Assembly: GCA_033439265.1 (NCBI GenBank)
Contig: JAVTVX010000019.1
Location: 8,377,501 to 8,441,500 of the forward strand
Source of the DNA: Dillenia suffruticosa
Taxonomy: Eukaryota > Streptophyta > Magnoliopsida > Dilleniales > Dilleniaceae
Direction of reading: 5' to 3'
Length of the DNA: 64,000 bases
Below are positions 1 through 12,339 of this stretch, piece after piece. A program made the translations under genes and the position numbers. Under the pieces are notes generated by a model. The model was given only the letters and a program-made list of their open reading frames with translations. It made no database searches and had not been told where the DNA came from. Position 1 is the stretch's first letter. Each line of letters starts with the position of its first letter.

Positions 1-1460
1 GCTGCCATGGTCTTATCCCTAACCGTGTAAATCCAAAATTAATTTCTCATGAAAAGATGAACAAAAAATAGACAACCTATCTCCTTTCACGAGAAACCCA
101 TCCATCACATGGAAGTCACCACATGGCTTACCATCTACACAATTATCCACAAAACCCTGAAATCTGGATAATCAGTACACAATTCATTGAAATTTCTGAA
201 ACCCAAGATCTCAAACCAAAGTGTGATTAACAAATTGACCCCTTACTTAAAGCATCTGCAAGCTGTTTCTGAACTCCTCATTTCTCGCTTAAGCTAAAAT
301 TGAAGTTTTGAAAGAATGTTGTCAACCTCGCTTATAAATTAATTTTAATACTACTTAGTTTGTTAAATTACTTTAGAGCTTTTATGATCAGTGTACAACA
401 TAAAGTATCGATATGTCAAGTAATGCTCTCATACTTTCAAATATCTGACAACTGCATAGAACTTCTTGTCATTTGCGGAGCACTAAGCCTTGACTTATTC
501 AACTTCTTGCTAAAAAAGGCAATGAACCTCTTTTCTTGTGACAATACCTCTCCAATACCAACTCTACTAATATCATATTCGAACTTAAATACATTCCCAA
601 AATTTGGCAAAATTAACGAAACTATTATAAAGTTTCTCCTTAATCAAAACAAAACTTCTTTATTTATCCTTTCACCAAAAATTTTCCTTTTTTCAAATAT
701 CAATCATAAGAGTGGTATGACCACTAAGTATTATTCATAAGCCAAATGAAAGTCCTCGGAGAATTTGACAAACTGAACAACATCACCAACCACTTGTAGA
801 GCCCAACTTTGGCACTTAATGCACTCTTTTCGTTCATCCATGGCCTTATCTGAATCTGATAATGACCACTCCTCAAGTCTAGCTTAGAGAAAACCTTGAA
901 CCCATTGTGCTAATCATGCATGCCTTCAAACATAGGAATAAAGAGCTTGTAAACGATAGTGATCTTATTAATAACCTTGTGTCAACACACACTCCAACTT
1001 CTATCCTTCTTTAAAGTCAACAACTTTGGCACATCATAAGAACTTTAGATCTTCCTTACATCAGGTAGCCCTCTACCTTTGTCCTCAAAATCTTTGCCTC
1101 CTTAGAACTTTATCAAGTAGTGTGGTAGATTAGGAAGTTTGACACAGGATAAAATCAATATGATACTAAATATCCCTTATAGGAAGTTAGTTGGTGGATC
1201 ATCAGGCATGACCTCTTTAAATTTCTCCAACAGAGGCTTCACGAAGTCCAATACCTTAATCTCTACTTCTTTGTCTTCAGTCATGACTTTACTATAATTA
1301 CAAGAACCTCTATAACGTCTTTCATGACAACCTCCATTTTTGTTACAAATTGAACACTAATGAAAATTTCCCTTTTGCCAAATTTCTACTCTTTTTGTGC
1401 CTTAATCCCTTCAATTGGTCCCAATGTATACCTCTCCTTATGTTTCACAAACTAATAAAT
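1..1460 (-). pseudogene. Ty3/gypsy element E1, pol fragment (linker, RT, RNase H, start of integrase)
   Basis: Read on the minus strand from 1460 towards 1, a broken pol can be followed with many stops and frame changes. About 1440-1200 gives the pre-RT linker (TLGPIEG, then KPLLEKFKEVMPDDPP). About 1050-790 gives the reverse transcriptase blocks VINKITIVYKLFIPMFEGMH and VFSKLDLRSGHYQI, the gypsy 'SKLDLRSGYHQI' motif. About 600-330 gives RNase H (FEYDISRVGIGEVL, FIAFFSKKLN). About 150-20 gives the start of the integrase zinc-binding region (DGFLVKGDRLSI, LHG). The rest of integrase lies beyond the left edge. The domain order PR-RT-RH-INT is that of Ty3/gypsy. The gag and protease of the same element are at 18152-18940; element E2 sits between. 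It cannot encode a working protein. Confidence 0.85.
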
Positions 1461-1466
1461 GTTCTT

Positions 1467-2241
1467 TGATGGAGGTGGATTTGACTCAACACATTCATGA
1501 TCTACTGACTTGAGTATGGAATCGAGTGACGAAGAGTCTTTGAAATCTTCTATAGTGATGAAACCTGCAAATACTGCCAGAGGATATTTCAGTGGGGAAG
1601 GCTCCAACGTTCATGTCAGAAATAGTGGTTTTAAAGAGTTAGAAATAGATTGAGCAGAGCTGCGAGAGAAAGCCCTATCTTTCCTTTGTATGGGAAGCTT
1701 ATATATATAATATGTGTGCATAGTAAGTCCAATATGTACTTAGGGTTGTAGAAACCCTAGATTGTTGGGAATCTTCCAATATTGTAGAGATTGTAGTCAA
1801 AGATTTCTAAGAAAATCATAATTCTATCGAGTAAGGAAAGTTCAAGTTATTGCAGAGAATCCTTGCCTTACGGGAGTGATTGCCGAGGTCAATTTCCTTA
1901 CTGAGAGAGATTTTCACGAGAACAGGAAATATTCATATCTGATTAAGGAATTTTAAATTTATCAGAGGTTTACTTCCCCAATAGATGGTTTCAAGTCGTG
2001 CTTATCACGTAATGGTATAAGCTACACTTGTATTAATGGAACATGTCTACCTAGGAGCAGAGTAACAGAGAAGCCCAGGTATCAAGAGTTGTAATGACTG
2101 AGGGGTCGTAAGAAGTGTTAGACCAAGAGAGCTCTAAACCGAGGGACAACGGGCATGTTTGGTTGTTTATAGATGGTATGGTTTAATGGGCTTAAGTAGT
2201 TCTAGTCTTGTAGTAATGGGATATTGGATCATATACTATTA
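1467..2241 (-). repeat. 3' LTR of element E2
   Basis: Direct repeat of 17334-18146 in the same orientation. Shared blocks include GTGACGAAGAGTC, GTCGAGTAAGGAAAGTTCAAG versus CGAGTAAGGAAAGTTCAAGT, TTTACTTCCCCAATA and TGGGCTTAAGTAGTTCTA. The copy is clearly diverged and about 40 bp shorter, having no counterpart to the segment around 17570-17605. It contains a TATATATA stretch at 1691-1699. Confidence 0.85.
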
Positions 2242-4152
2242 TCTACCCCTCACTCCTAAGGCTAGTTTGAAAGAGTAGCATTAGGAGAAGAGTTGTGTAA
2301 ACCAAAAAGACACGGAGCGAAAGCAATTTTGGATAAGTGTAATGGGCACAAACATAGAATCAGCGTGGAAGCGGAGCATTAAATGCAATACGTGTCGCTT
2401 CGGTACTCGCTAGTCTTCTGGGGCACGCCTCCTTTTAGATAGTCTGGGATTGGTTGTAACCATCATGACTGCTCCATTATCGTCGTCGTACTTTCATTGA
2501 CTTAACAAATTAGAGTTTGCAAAATTTGGAGAAAGTAGATATGGTGAATGGTTTTAATTCACGTAATCATCATGGAATTAGTGAGATTAAGAGCGTGACG
2601 ACAGAGAAAGAGTTGCAAACTATATTGAAAGACATAAATTTAGGTAATGGTTTTCAGCTGAGGCTACCCATTGGGGAGGAGAGGGCTAACCATGAACGGG
2701 AAGGCTGCATTCCCATATATAGGGAGTACATGAGATATGGTTTGCCGGTGCCTTACTTGGAACCTTTAGCAATTGTCTTGAGGGGTTGGAATATATTTCT
2801 GACTCTACTGATTCCTAGTACATGGTGATTAATAGTGGCAATGGTGAGTTTATTGAGTTTTTATCGTTTGAGATTTGATTTCGAGATTTTATCTTTGGTA
2901 TTTTGTTTAAGGAAGTGCATTACTGGGGGCCCTACAAAAGGTTGGTACTGTGTCCACACAAAGCGGGAATCGAAGTAAAAGTTCATTTATAGAGAGATCT
3001 AGATAGGTCGTAGAGGAGCAAATTCTTTTTTTGTTGAATTTGCGAATAAGAATTTGGTGCTGTCATTGTTGGGGGCTTATGGGGAGACTTCTACAAGGTC
3101 AAAGGTGTCTGCATCTTCTCGACATCTGGATTTTGATAAATCAGTTGGAAATTTCTATAAAGCTATGGGTATGGCTATCTAGGTGGAGGACCTGATTGAG
3201 AACAAGGTGTTGAAGTTAGCCAGTTTTCTATTGAATGAGGAGTTATAGATTCAGAGGCCATTTATATTGGAGAAAAAGGCTAAATGAATCATCAATGTCT
3301 TTAATTTTGTCGAAGTTGATGATCTTGACCAGGTTATTACCCTAAAGTCAATGAGGACCTATGCTGAATCGAAAAAGGAAATCAAGGATGAAGAGAGTGC
3401 ATCCAAGGGCATATTTATAAGAGGAGGAGATTAGTCTGGACACCAAACAATAAAGAGGCTGGTAAGGGTGATGAATCAAACTCAGTAAGCGCAATGGATG
3501 AAGGAGGGCGGTGAAAAGAAGGAACTGGATGAAGAAAGAGAAAGTGCGTTAGAAGAGAGGGCAAGTAACGTGTGCCCTATTGCTACTCTCATTCCCAAAG
3601 GGTTGTTGGAGAGACACTTCCGGTTCCTCCTTTGGCTATTTGAAGTCCTAAGAGGTCAAGCATTGAGGTTGGGGCTCTCGAGTTTGAGGGAGAGGTTACT
3701 TCTTTGGGAATTCTAGGCTCGGATCAAGAAGGTGGCACAATGGAACCTGAGCTGAGTTCTTCTAGTACTGTCCCAGAGTACCTATTCGCCGAGAAGGGAA
3801 AAGGAATAATGCTGAACACATGGTCCCTCTTCCCCCTATTTTGGTTCAGTCATTTGACCGTTTGAAACATCTGAAGGAGAGAGGAATTGCCGCTATAAGA
3901 TGTGGTGATAACTATTTTTGTTATTTAAATATTGATGAAGTTGGGAAGTTTGCCTATAGGCTGAATTTTCACCAAGTAGAGCCGGAGTTAAACTGTTTAT
4001 CAATGGAGTAGGGTGATGAGACAGTAATGGCACTTTTAGTTTAGTTATGCTTTTCTGGGTAAGGTTTGAGTTAATTCATCGTTTCTATCATCATCTATGT
4101 AATTCTTTTTTTGTTCACAAGCTATTGCTATGGCAAAATTTCAAAGAGTATG
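2242..4152 (+). pseudogene. E2 antisense ORF, first part ('putative gypsy type transposon' family)
   Basis: The first open stretch is 2517-2828 (103 aa). It contains REGCIPIYREYMRYGLPVP, then a hydrophobic stretch and PSTW, which matches the start of the plant 'putative gypsy type transposon' domain (Pfam PF04195, Transposase_28) as I know it. Downstream (2829-4152) the coding sense decays: open pieces at 3498-3716 and 3820-4011 are separated by stops and frame changes. A stretch from about 4060 to 4125 starts GTAAGG and ends TTCACAAG and may be an intron. The frame at 4130-4152 (AIAMAKFQRV) continues at 10820 (WKGQLVDHLKGQLEDL) past the Athila-like insertion. Transcription would run opposite to E2. 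2242-2516 between the LTR and this ORF shows no coding sense. The function of the family is unknown; this copy is dead. Confidence 0.6.
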
Positions 4153-5641
4153 TGATGTGTCGTCAAATTATTAAAAACAAATTAACCTATTTCACTAAAT
4201 ACTAATATAAAGTGAGTAAAGTCGTCTGCTCAGAGAATGGTGAATTCACTTCTTTTAAGAAAATTAAAGTATAGAGGTTTGAAAATTAACTAAACTAATA
4301 AATTAATTCAAGAAAATAATTGGTTAAAAAAATAACTCAAAATTAAAAGAATAAAAATTAATGAAAAATCTATTTTTAGTTAAAAGAATTATATCTACAT
4401 TGATTTGATTTGATTGATTATCGATCTATCTAATGTATTCAATAAATCATAAATAAATTGATTCTAGTCATTCATTAAATGTCAAATAACCAATCTCTCC
4501 TTATTTCGTTGATAATTAAAAGAAATTTTTTAATTATTTTTTTAATCAAAAGACATCACTAGAGAAACTTTTAGAATTTAATATTTTGACAGTATTAAAA
4601 TCTAGAAAGAGACAATTTTAATTAACAAATATACAATAAGTTTATTGAAATTAAATTATTTAATTCCATAATATAGATTAGATTAGTAACAAAGTCATGA
4701 ATTTATGTCATTTACTATTATATTAAAATAAACAAATAATTACGAATTTACCGTTTTAATTAGTAGTTGATTATTTTATGACTATTAAATATTGACCACT
4801 ATTTAATAAACCTTAAAAAATCATAATTCAAGAAATGTATGAATTAAATAAATACTCATGAGTTGTTGATGAAATTACGCACAATTAGATCTCTCAACCA
4901 TATAAAATCATGACTTCTATAATTCTTAAACTAGAAAATAAACTTAGAAGGAAAGTATGGTAAAGAACTAACAAAATAAACGAAAATTATGCTGGTAATT
5001 AAAATATGTGCCGAAGAGAATATGAAAAAAATGTGACTGCTTGCTATTGGAAAAAGTCTACAGGGATGTGGGTGGCTGCTGCCCGTTCCTTGCTGCTGTC
5101 CTTTCAGGTTGCTCTTGCTACATACAATGTTCCCCCTTTTATAGGAATAAGTTTCCTATTTTTTAAAAGGAAAATCTTTCGAGAGAGTTAGACAACTATT
5201 AAATAAATAAAAATGAAGTTTTACTTGTCTAAATAAACTAACTAAAATAAAAGTTACAAAAATTGGAATTTTCAAAATTTTTATTCTTAAATATTAGGAA
5301 TAAATCAATATATTTGCAAATATTCCATTTTTTCAAATTCGATCTCGGTTTTCCTTGATTCCATATGCAAATAGAAGAAAATATGCAACTTTGGTTTTCA
5401 AAAAAATCTTGCAATTATTTCTAGATCCGCGTGCCCACATACTAACAAAAGAGTATTGTTGCCCATTTTTCCATTCCTTGCTAAATGCTCCAAATTGACT
5501 CCTTTTTCATACGTTCTTTCATAGGTCTCCTCCATCAATTTTAACATATCAATTATCATAAAATATAACAATTAGTATAATATTTATTCAAAAATCAAAC
5601 AAAAATCAATTATAATTATTACACTAATTTATGTCCAATCA
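4153..5641 (-). repeat. 3' LTR of the Athila-like element
   Basis: Aligns with 9288-10814 over its whole length; for example TAAAGTGAGTAAAGTCGTCT against TAGAGTGAGTAAGGTCATCT, and the G+C-richer GTGGCTGCTGCCC block at 5070 against 10241. Ends TGATGTGTCG ... TGTCCAATCA on the plus strand. ORFs at 5006 and 10165 are chance ORFs inside this repeat. Confidence 0.85.
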
Positions 5642-7861
5642 AATTCCCTCACATTTAGATAATGCTTGTTCTCAAACATTTTTAACTCAAATAAAGAAAA
5701 AACTACTTTATAAACCAACAATTTTTCTTCCAAACTCCCAAACCAACGTATGCTATAAGAGTCACACTGGAAGTTTAATCAAAATAATAAATACTTCACA
5801 GAATTTTGTACATGAACAACCAGTACATATTCTAACAGATCTTTGTGAAATCAAAACTATAAAATTCAACAATTCTCTCCAAGGGTTTGTTCAAATTCAC
5901 TCAAAAATGGATAATGTATACATATATATCACTTAAATCAATACAATTGAATTGGCATTACCATAAGATTGCATATATATTAAATCTACACTACTTAAAA
6001 ATTTAAATTCTATACACCAATCTAACAGTCTTTCATTTAGTTATAAGGTTAGAGTTAAGAGTAGGATAAAAACGATACTTGAGTTAAAACGTATCAAAAT
6101 TAATATATAATTAATTACACAATTTTTCCGACATTGACCAATTTTGTGTCAAACAAGCAGCATACAAAAAAAGACTCATTGCTGTCCACATGCTTTTTAT
6201 CAACAATTTTTTTCTAATTTCCATGAATAGAATTTCAACACGTTGCAACACTTTTCCTTCTGTTTTTCTTCTTTCTTTTTTCTTTTTTTTTTTTGCTACT
6301 TTTGCATTTTAAAAAAAAAAATCCTCCAACAAAGAATAGGCAACGGGATAATCAAGTTTCTTTCTTCCTTGCTCAATCACAAAATTTTTTCTTTTTTTTT
6401 TTTATATTATACCCATGACACCATTAACATCAAGATTCCAGTTATCATCTTTCCATTGAGACAAACAAATAACCAAAACCATATAATTAACTACATATAT
6501 CTTTGGTACAAAGATTTGAAATGAAGGCCAAAATATTTAAATATTGTATTGAGAGGTTAGAAAAGAAGAAAAAGAGGGTCATAGACTCAACTTGGTCAAC
6601 TGCAGGTTTTAAAATTGAGGTAGAGATTTTTACGAAAACCAAAAAGGGGTAAAACATAGGTACTATTTTCACTTCAATGCATGAAATTCTAAAATATGGT
6701 CTCGATATACATAATAAAACAAATTTTAGAATATCAAATCTAATGTGATATTCACTCAACAAGAAAAAACAATTTCAAACACGTCCAATGAATTTGTTCG
6801 TTTTAGTCTCAAAACCTCACTTTTAAGTAATATTTGTGTCAAATCTTTCATATTTATCCTTAAAAAAAAACTATTAAAGAAATGAACAACCATTACAAAC
6901 ACAAAAATCTTAATACGAGCCATTTTTTTCATAAATTTGCAACCAACCAAATAACACACATCAACTTAAAGAGCTCGAATATATTTTTTTTAGTTTTTTT
7001 CTTTCTTTTTTTTTTTTACCAAAATGCATTGGATTTATTAAAAGAATGCTGAAATTTAAAATGACTCTAAAAGAAAAAGAAAAATCAAACACAAGCACCA
7101 GATAATCCTCCACACCTAAATCATGTATTGTCCTAAATGTATGTTAGGAGAGATAGAAAAATAAAGACAACTAACTCAAATAAAAACAAAAATAAAAAGA
7201 TAAGACTTCTCTAGGGTGGGGTGAAGATTAGGGGGGGTCAAATTTAACGAATGTCAAAAAAAGAGTTAAGACATGGGCACGTCTTAATGACATAGCACTT
7301 ATTGTCCTAAAAAATTTTCAACCTTTATTCATCTAAAAAATACCATCAAAAATTAAATTCAAATCAAATCAACAAAAATAAATATTAAATAAAAATCATA
7401 AAAATATTGGGTTGCCTCCCAATATGCTTCTTTGTTTAGTCTCTTTGGCTTGACATAATCTCCTTACTTTATCCTCGTTCAAAAATTGGTTTGGTCCATT
7501 TGGATTTTAACTTACATGGCATGAACATCAAATTTGAATTGAAGTGAAAGATTTTTTGGCTTAACATGGATTACTTTTGGTGTAGAGGTTTGTCTTGAAA
7601 AAAATTATCTCATTGTACAATATTATTTGTCAAACTCTCTTTAAACACAAAATCCTTTTACATAAATTTCTCATGTACAATAAAGTCCACCATGCAGGGT
7701 CTTTGTATTTTTATAGCAATTTACTTTGGATGACTTGGCACTTGTTGCGTTGCTTCTAAGAGCGGAACGCTAATCTCCACCTTTTGAAAAGTTTTCAAAA
7801 TCTCTCTGTTCTTCCTCTTTCTTTAATTTTGCTAACCTGCTAGGAAAATGTGGTGAAATTA
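5642..7861 (-). other. Decayed internal region of the Athila-like element
   Basis: 2.2 kb with no recognisable protein domain in any frame. ORFs of 60-100 codons here are AT-rich and match nothing I know. The stretch at 7408-7440 (minus strand GGGAGGCAACCC) is of a kind commonly seen in plant Athila-like elements. Homopolymer runs occur at 6260-6410 and 6985-7020. Confidence 0.5.
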
Positions 7862-9230
7862 TTATCTCCTGTTTTGAATTAAATTTATACTTACCTCCTT
7901 AGTTGAAACATCCAAAATTGTTGACTTTTCTTCAATTTTAGTCTCCTTTTTTGCTTCTATGTTTGGTGTTGCATCTTGCACCTCCTCTCCATTTATAAGG
8001 ATCATGGCACTAACCTTTTCCTTTGAATTGATTTCCACTTGACAGGACAATTTTCCATGATTAATTTCAAGTTCACTCATAGTTGTCACCAATTGTGATA
8101 TTTGAGTTCCTAAATTTTGAATATTGGCTCTTGTCTCCTACTAGAACAATAGAATATCATTAGCAAAACTTTTAAAAACATCTTCCAAAGTTGTACCTGA
8201 CTTCAAAGATGCTTGCGGGAGTTGGACTGGTGGTTCGGCTTGAGGTTGCTATAGAAACTCTTGTGGTTGATTCCTATAACTAAGATTGAGACAATCCCAC
8301 CATTTTTGATTGCAAGTATTTGAATACGGATCATCTTAAAGAGTGAGACACATCGGTAGGATGACCCACCCTTGAACAAATTTCACAAATCTTTACCTGT
8401 TGCATTTGCCCTGCAACCAATTTTTTCACAAAAGATGTTGTGCATCTAATATTTGATCAATGAAAGAAATACTTACGACATTAACCTTCCTTGGAACAAC
8501 TTGCCATATTCTAAATTGTTGTGCATTGGCTGTCATATTAGATATTAAATTCCTTGCTTCCTTGGGCATTTTATTTACCAATGCACCTCTACTAGCAACA
8601 TTAATCATATTCCTATCCATATGTGAGAGTCCTTCATAAAAATATTGAAGGGGCAATTGTTCTAGAATTTGGTGTTGGGGACAACTTACACACAATTGTT
8701 TGAATCTCTCCTAATACTCATACAAAGTCTCTCCTCTATATTACCTTATGCCACATATCTCCTTTCTAATCATGGCTACACGAGATGTTGAGTAAAATTT
8801 TTCTAAAAACAAATTTTCATGTCCTTCCAAGTAGTGATAGAACCAGAGGGTAAATAATAAATCCAATCCTTTGCTTTATCAACTACAGAAAAAGAAAAAA
8901 CTCTTAATTCAAGTTATTCTTCAATTACCCCTTGTGGCCTCATTGCCGAACACATAACATGGAACTCTTTTATATGCTTGTATGGATCCTCTCCTACAAG
9001 ACCATAGAAAATAGGTAATAAACAAATCAATCCATAATTTAATTCAAAAGTGGTCTCAATATTAGAAAAATCAATGCAAAATGATTGTTCATTAACATCA
9101 AGAGTTGCTAACTCTCTTAAAGTCTTTTAGGCGACCATCTCTTCGTCTTTAAAGTTCTTCTCTTCTATATCATTGATAAATTCCAGCAAATTCACTGCAA
9201 AGGTTAGTCCCAAAAATAAGGAGAAAACAA
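7862..9230 (-). pseudogene. Athila-like gag (broken)
   Basis: Two open pieces on the minus strand carry typical gag sequence. 8695-8426 (89 aa) reads CPQHQILEQLPLQYFYEGL, then MINVASRGALVNKMPKEA and LISNMTANAQQF, the well known plant gypsy gag block 'CPHHQIPDQLLIQYFYEGL ... GGALVDKTP.AAR.LISNMA'. 8092-7862 (76 aa) reads CQVEINSKEKVSAMILINGEEV, the counterpart of 'EVNPRQNVSAITLRSGKEV'. Between them about 8405-8320 retains a degraded CCHC-like stretch (KICEICSRVGHPTD when stops are ignored). The upstream part to about 9230 can be followed through stops (SRVAMIRKEICGIR at about 8790-8745). Gag would form the particle of the element. This copy cannot work. Confidence 0.8.
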
Positions 9231-9263
9231 AATTTAAAAAAAAAATTAATCACTTAACAACGT

Positions 9264-9281
9264 TTCCCAGCATCCGCGCCA
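9264..9281 (-). other. Primer-binding site of the Athila-like element
   Basis: Minus strand reads TGGCGCGGATGCTGGGAA just inside the 5' LTR. It resembles the canonical TGGCGCCGTTGCCGGGGA, complementary to the 3' end of plant tRNA-Asp, with several changes. It sets the direction of the element. Confidence 0.7.
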
Positions 9282-9287
9282 AAATTT

Positions 9288-10814
9288 GGTATGTCATCAA
9301 ACTAACAAAAATAAATTAACCAACTTCAGTAAATAGTAGTATAGAGTGAGTAAGGTCATCTCCTCAGGGAAAATAATTGACTAAAAATAAATAAATTAAT
9401 TAAAAATAAATAAACTAATAAATTAATTCAAGAAAATAAAAGTATGGTGGTTTAAAGATTAAATAAACTAATAAATTAATTTAAGAAAATAATTGACTAA
9501 AAATAAATAAATAACTCAAAATTAAAAGAATAAAAAATAATGAAAAATCGATTTCTAGTCAAAGGAAATATATCTATCTTGATTCAACTTAATTGATCTT
9601 TGATTTACCTAATGAATTTAATAAATCACAAATAAATTGGTCATAATCATTCAACAAAAGCTGAACAACCAATTTCTCCTTATTTTATCAATAATTAAGA
9701 GAAATTTTTTAATTATTTTCCTAATCGAAAGAGAACACTAGAGAAACTCGTAGGATTTAATGTTCCGATAGTATTAAGATTTAGAGAGATCTAATTTTAA
9801 TTAACAAACACATAACGAGTTTATTTAAATTAAATTATTTAATTCCATAACATAGATTAAACTAGCAACAAGCCATGGATTTATGTCATTCACCACTACA
9901 TTAAAACAAACAAATAATTATGGATTTGTCATTTTAATTATTAATAGATTATTTTAGAATTATTAAATTTTGGCCACTATTCAATAAATTCAAAAAAATC
10001 ATAATGCATGAGGTGTAAAAATTAAATAAATATTTATGAGTTGTTGATGAAATTATGCATAATTAGATCTTCCAACTATATAATTAAAATTATGATTTAA
10101 TAACTTTTTAATTAGAAAATAAATTTAGAAGAAAAGTATCGATGAAGAAGAACTAACAAAATAAATGAAAATTTTGCTGGTAATTAAAATGTGCCAAAGA
10201 GAATATGACAAAAACGTGACTGCTTGTCTCCAGGGACATGGGTGGCTGCTGCCCCCTGCCTGCTGCTGTCCTTTTGGGTTGCTCTTGCAACATACAATGT
10301 TCCTCCCTTTTGTAGAAATGAGTTTCTTATTTTTTAAAAGGAAAACCTTTCTAGATTTAGACAACAACTAAATAAATAAAAACGAAGTTTTACTTGTCTA
10401 AATAAACCAACTAAAATAGAAAATTACAAAAATTAGAATTTGCAAAATTTCTATTCCTAAATATTATGAATAAATCAATATATTTGTAAATCTTCCAAAC
10501 TTTCAAATTCGATCTCAGTTTTCCTTGACTCCACAAGCAAATAGAAGGAAATATACAACTTTGGTTTTCAAGAAAATCTTGCAGTTATTTCTGAGATCTG
10601 TGTGCCCAAGTGCTAACAAAAGCGCATTGATGTCCATTTTTTCATTTCTTGCATTAATGGTCCAAATTGGTTCCTTTTTCTATACTTTCCTTCATAGACC
10701 TCCTCCATCAATTCTCACATATCAATTATCATAAAATATAACAATTAGTATAATATTTATTTAAAAATCAGGCCAAAATTAGTTACAATTATTATACCAA
10801 TTTATGCCCTATCA
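9288..10814 (-). repeat. 5' LTR of the Athila-like element
   Basis: Direct repeat of 4153-5641. On the minus strand it begins TGATAGGGCAT and ends GACATACCA. An extra duplication at 9375-9500 (TTGACTAAAAATAAATAAA blocks) makes it slightly longer than the other LTR. Confidence 0.85.
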
Positions 10815-11304
10815 ATAAGGAAGGGACAGTTAGTAGATCACTTGAAGGGTCAGTTGGAGGATTTAAGAGAGGGGGATATTTCGGCTTCGAGCCGACAGGG
10901 CCCAAAAGGATGCTGAGAAAGTGAAGGCAACTTCTATTGCCGTACAGAAAAAGGAAAAAATGATTGAGTTGCTGTAGGATGACCTGGACTATTCATATCA
11001 TATTACAGATATGGCCACTAAAGAGGGTGAGAAGTTGAAAGATCTCCTTTGGAGAAGTGAAGCATGTCAGCTAGCTACTGATAAGCTTTTGCGGGAACGG
11101 GAGCAGACTTATGAACACGGCCACCAGGAGCTCTCCAACAGGTTGTGTGAGGGTGTGGATACTATCCGAAGGTTAAGAAGTGGCTTGATTGATGGTGTTG
11201 ATGTTGGCAATTCCGATAGGACAGACCCAAGCTCTGATGGTGCTCTTAGAGGAGGCCATTATGAAGAAGTCGCCACTGCTTGCTTGTGCATATATGCCCT
11301 TTGA
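10815..11304 (+). pseudogene. E2 antisense ORF, second part (coiled-coil C-terminus)
   Basis: Continues the frame left at 4152: WKGQLVDHLKGQLEDLREG starts at about 10819. A frame change near 10895 leads to RAQKDAEKVKATSIAVQKKE and, after one stop at 10976, an open stretch to the stop at 11302 (MATKEGEKLKDLLWRSE onwards). The sequence is rich in Lys, Glu, Leu and Arg with heptad-like spacing, so a coiled coil is likely. This agrees with the C-terminal half of plant 'putative gypsy type transposon' proteins. 11305-11727 after the stop has no coding sense and joins a tandem repeat. Opposite-strand ORFs here are shadows. Confidence 0.55.
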
Positions 11305-11727
11305 GTTGATTTCACTAACTTGCAGCAAAGGCACTTGCTCCCCTTTCCCTTGATCTGCTATTATTGTTATTGTACTTCTCTTTGGTACTTCTGTGTAATA
11401 CAATCATTTTTAGGATGAGAGAACCTTTTCAGCTCTATTTTGTCTTTTATTTTGCTACGCAATTATTACCGTAATTAGTAAGGTTGAGTGAACCTTGAAT
11501 CGGGTGTCGAGATAACACCTTCAACAGGAGCCTTGGTTGTCGTTGATAAGGTACAAGGCTTGTATCGTGTTTTGAACCATATGTCATCCTAAGCTATCTA
11601 GGGGTATTACATTAGGAACGTATCCTTGGTGTTACTCTGGGAGGCAATGAGGTAGTATAATGAAACACTATAAAGATATTGTACCTTGAGAGTAGGAATG
11701 GAGTGTACTGGCAATTGTATCAATATA

Positions 11728-12130
11728 GTGCTCATTGGTATTACATCAAGAGAGAGTTCAAAGATATTATACCAAAAGAGTGCTCGCTGAAGTCGCACCA
11801 AAAGAGAATTTAGAGTTGTTGTGTCTAGAGTGCTCGTTGGCATTGCATCAAGAGAGAGTTAGATGCGTTACGCTGAGAGTGCTCATTGGCGTTGTGCCGA
11901 GAGTGAGTTTAAAGGCATTGCATTGAGAGACTGCTCATTCGCATTATGCCAAAAGTATGCTTGGAGGCGTTTGTCGAGAGTACTCGTTGGCATCGCGCTT
12001 CCAAGAGTAAGTTAAAGGTATTGTATCAAGACAATGCTTGTTGGCGTTGTACTAAGAGTAAATTTGGAGGCATTGTATCGAGAGTACTCGTTGGTGTTAC
12101 ACCAAAAGAGAGTTTAAAGATGTTGCGCTA
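11728..12130. repeat. Tandem repeat, about 8 copies of a ~50-bp unit, inside E2
   Basis: Units start near 11728, 11780, 11830, 11879, 11930, 11980, 12032 and 12084. Each begins like GTGCTCATTGG or GTACTCGTTGG, then an imperfect ...GCACCAAAAGAG..., and ends ...GCATTGTATCGAGA. The copies differ at many sites. Small ORFs at 11735 and 11946 arise only from the repetition. 3' untranslated tandem repeats are a known feature of Tat-lineage elements. Confidence 0.8.
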
Positions 12131-12339
12131 AGGATGGGCCGCATATGCTCAATTGGGAGTTACACCCGTATCGGTGACATGTTTGAAGGCGTTTGATGCT
12201 CGCGAGTTTTTATCGATTGTTTGTACTTGTTACGATCGTGATGTTAAGGAAAGACACTGAAACATAGAAAATGTAAGTGTTATTGTAAGAATAACTGCAA
12301 AAATTATGAATCAACTTATTCAATTTGCGACTTAATATC
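12131..12339. other. Unassigned E2 sequence where RT, RNase H and integrase would be expected
   Basis: About 200 bp between the tandem repeat and the protease remnant, with no recognisable coding sense. The missing pol (RT-RH-INT) is therefore deleted rather than merely mutated. Confidence 0.5.

Larger units (their letters stand above)
4153..10814 (-). mobile_element. Athila-like Ty3/gypsy retrotransposon, gag only
   Basis: Two long direct repeats, 4153-5641 and 9288-10814, flank 3.6 kb. On the minus strand the 5' LTR is followed, after seven bases, by a primer-binding site of the TGGCGC..GCTGGG type, then a gag remnant. A purine-rich tract (minus strand, about 5642-5655) precedes the 3' LTR. 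Athila elements use this tRNA-Asp-like site, and the gag matches that group. No RT, RNase H or integrase is recognisable between 5642 and 7860, so the element is internally deleted or wholly decayed there. Flanking 5-mers GTATG and ATAAG agree at only three of five positions, so the target duplication is degenerate. It sits inside the antisense ORF of E2. Confidence 0.8.

Noticed and set aside
360-740. 126-codon plus-strand ORF
   Set aside because: The minus strand of the same stretch reads as gypsy RNase H; the plus ORF has no recognisable domain.
11735-12131. Two plus-strand ORFs of 61-63 codons
   Set aside because: They lie in an eight-copy tandem repeat and have no domain.
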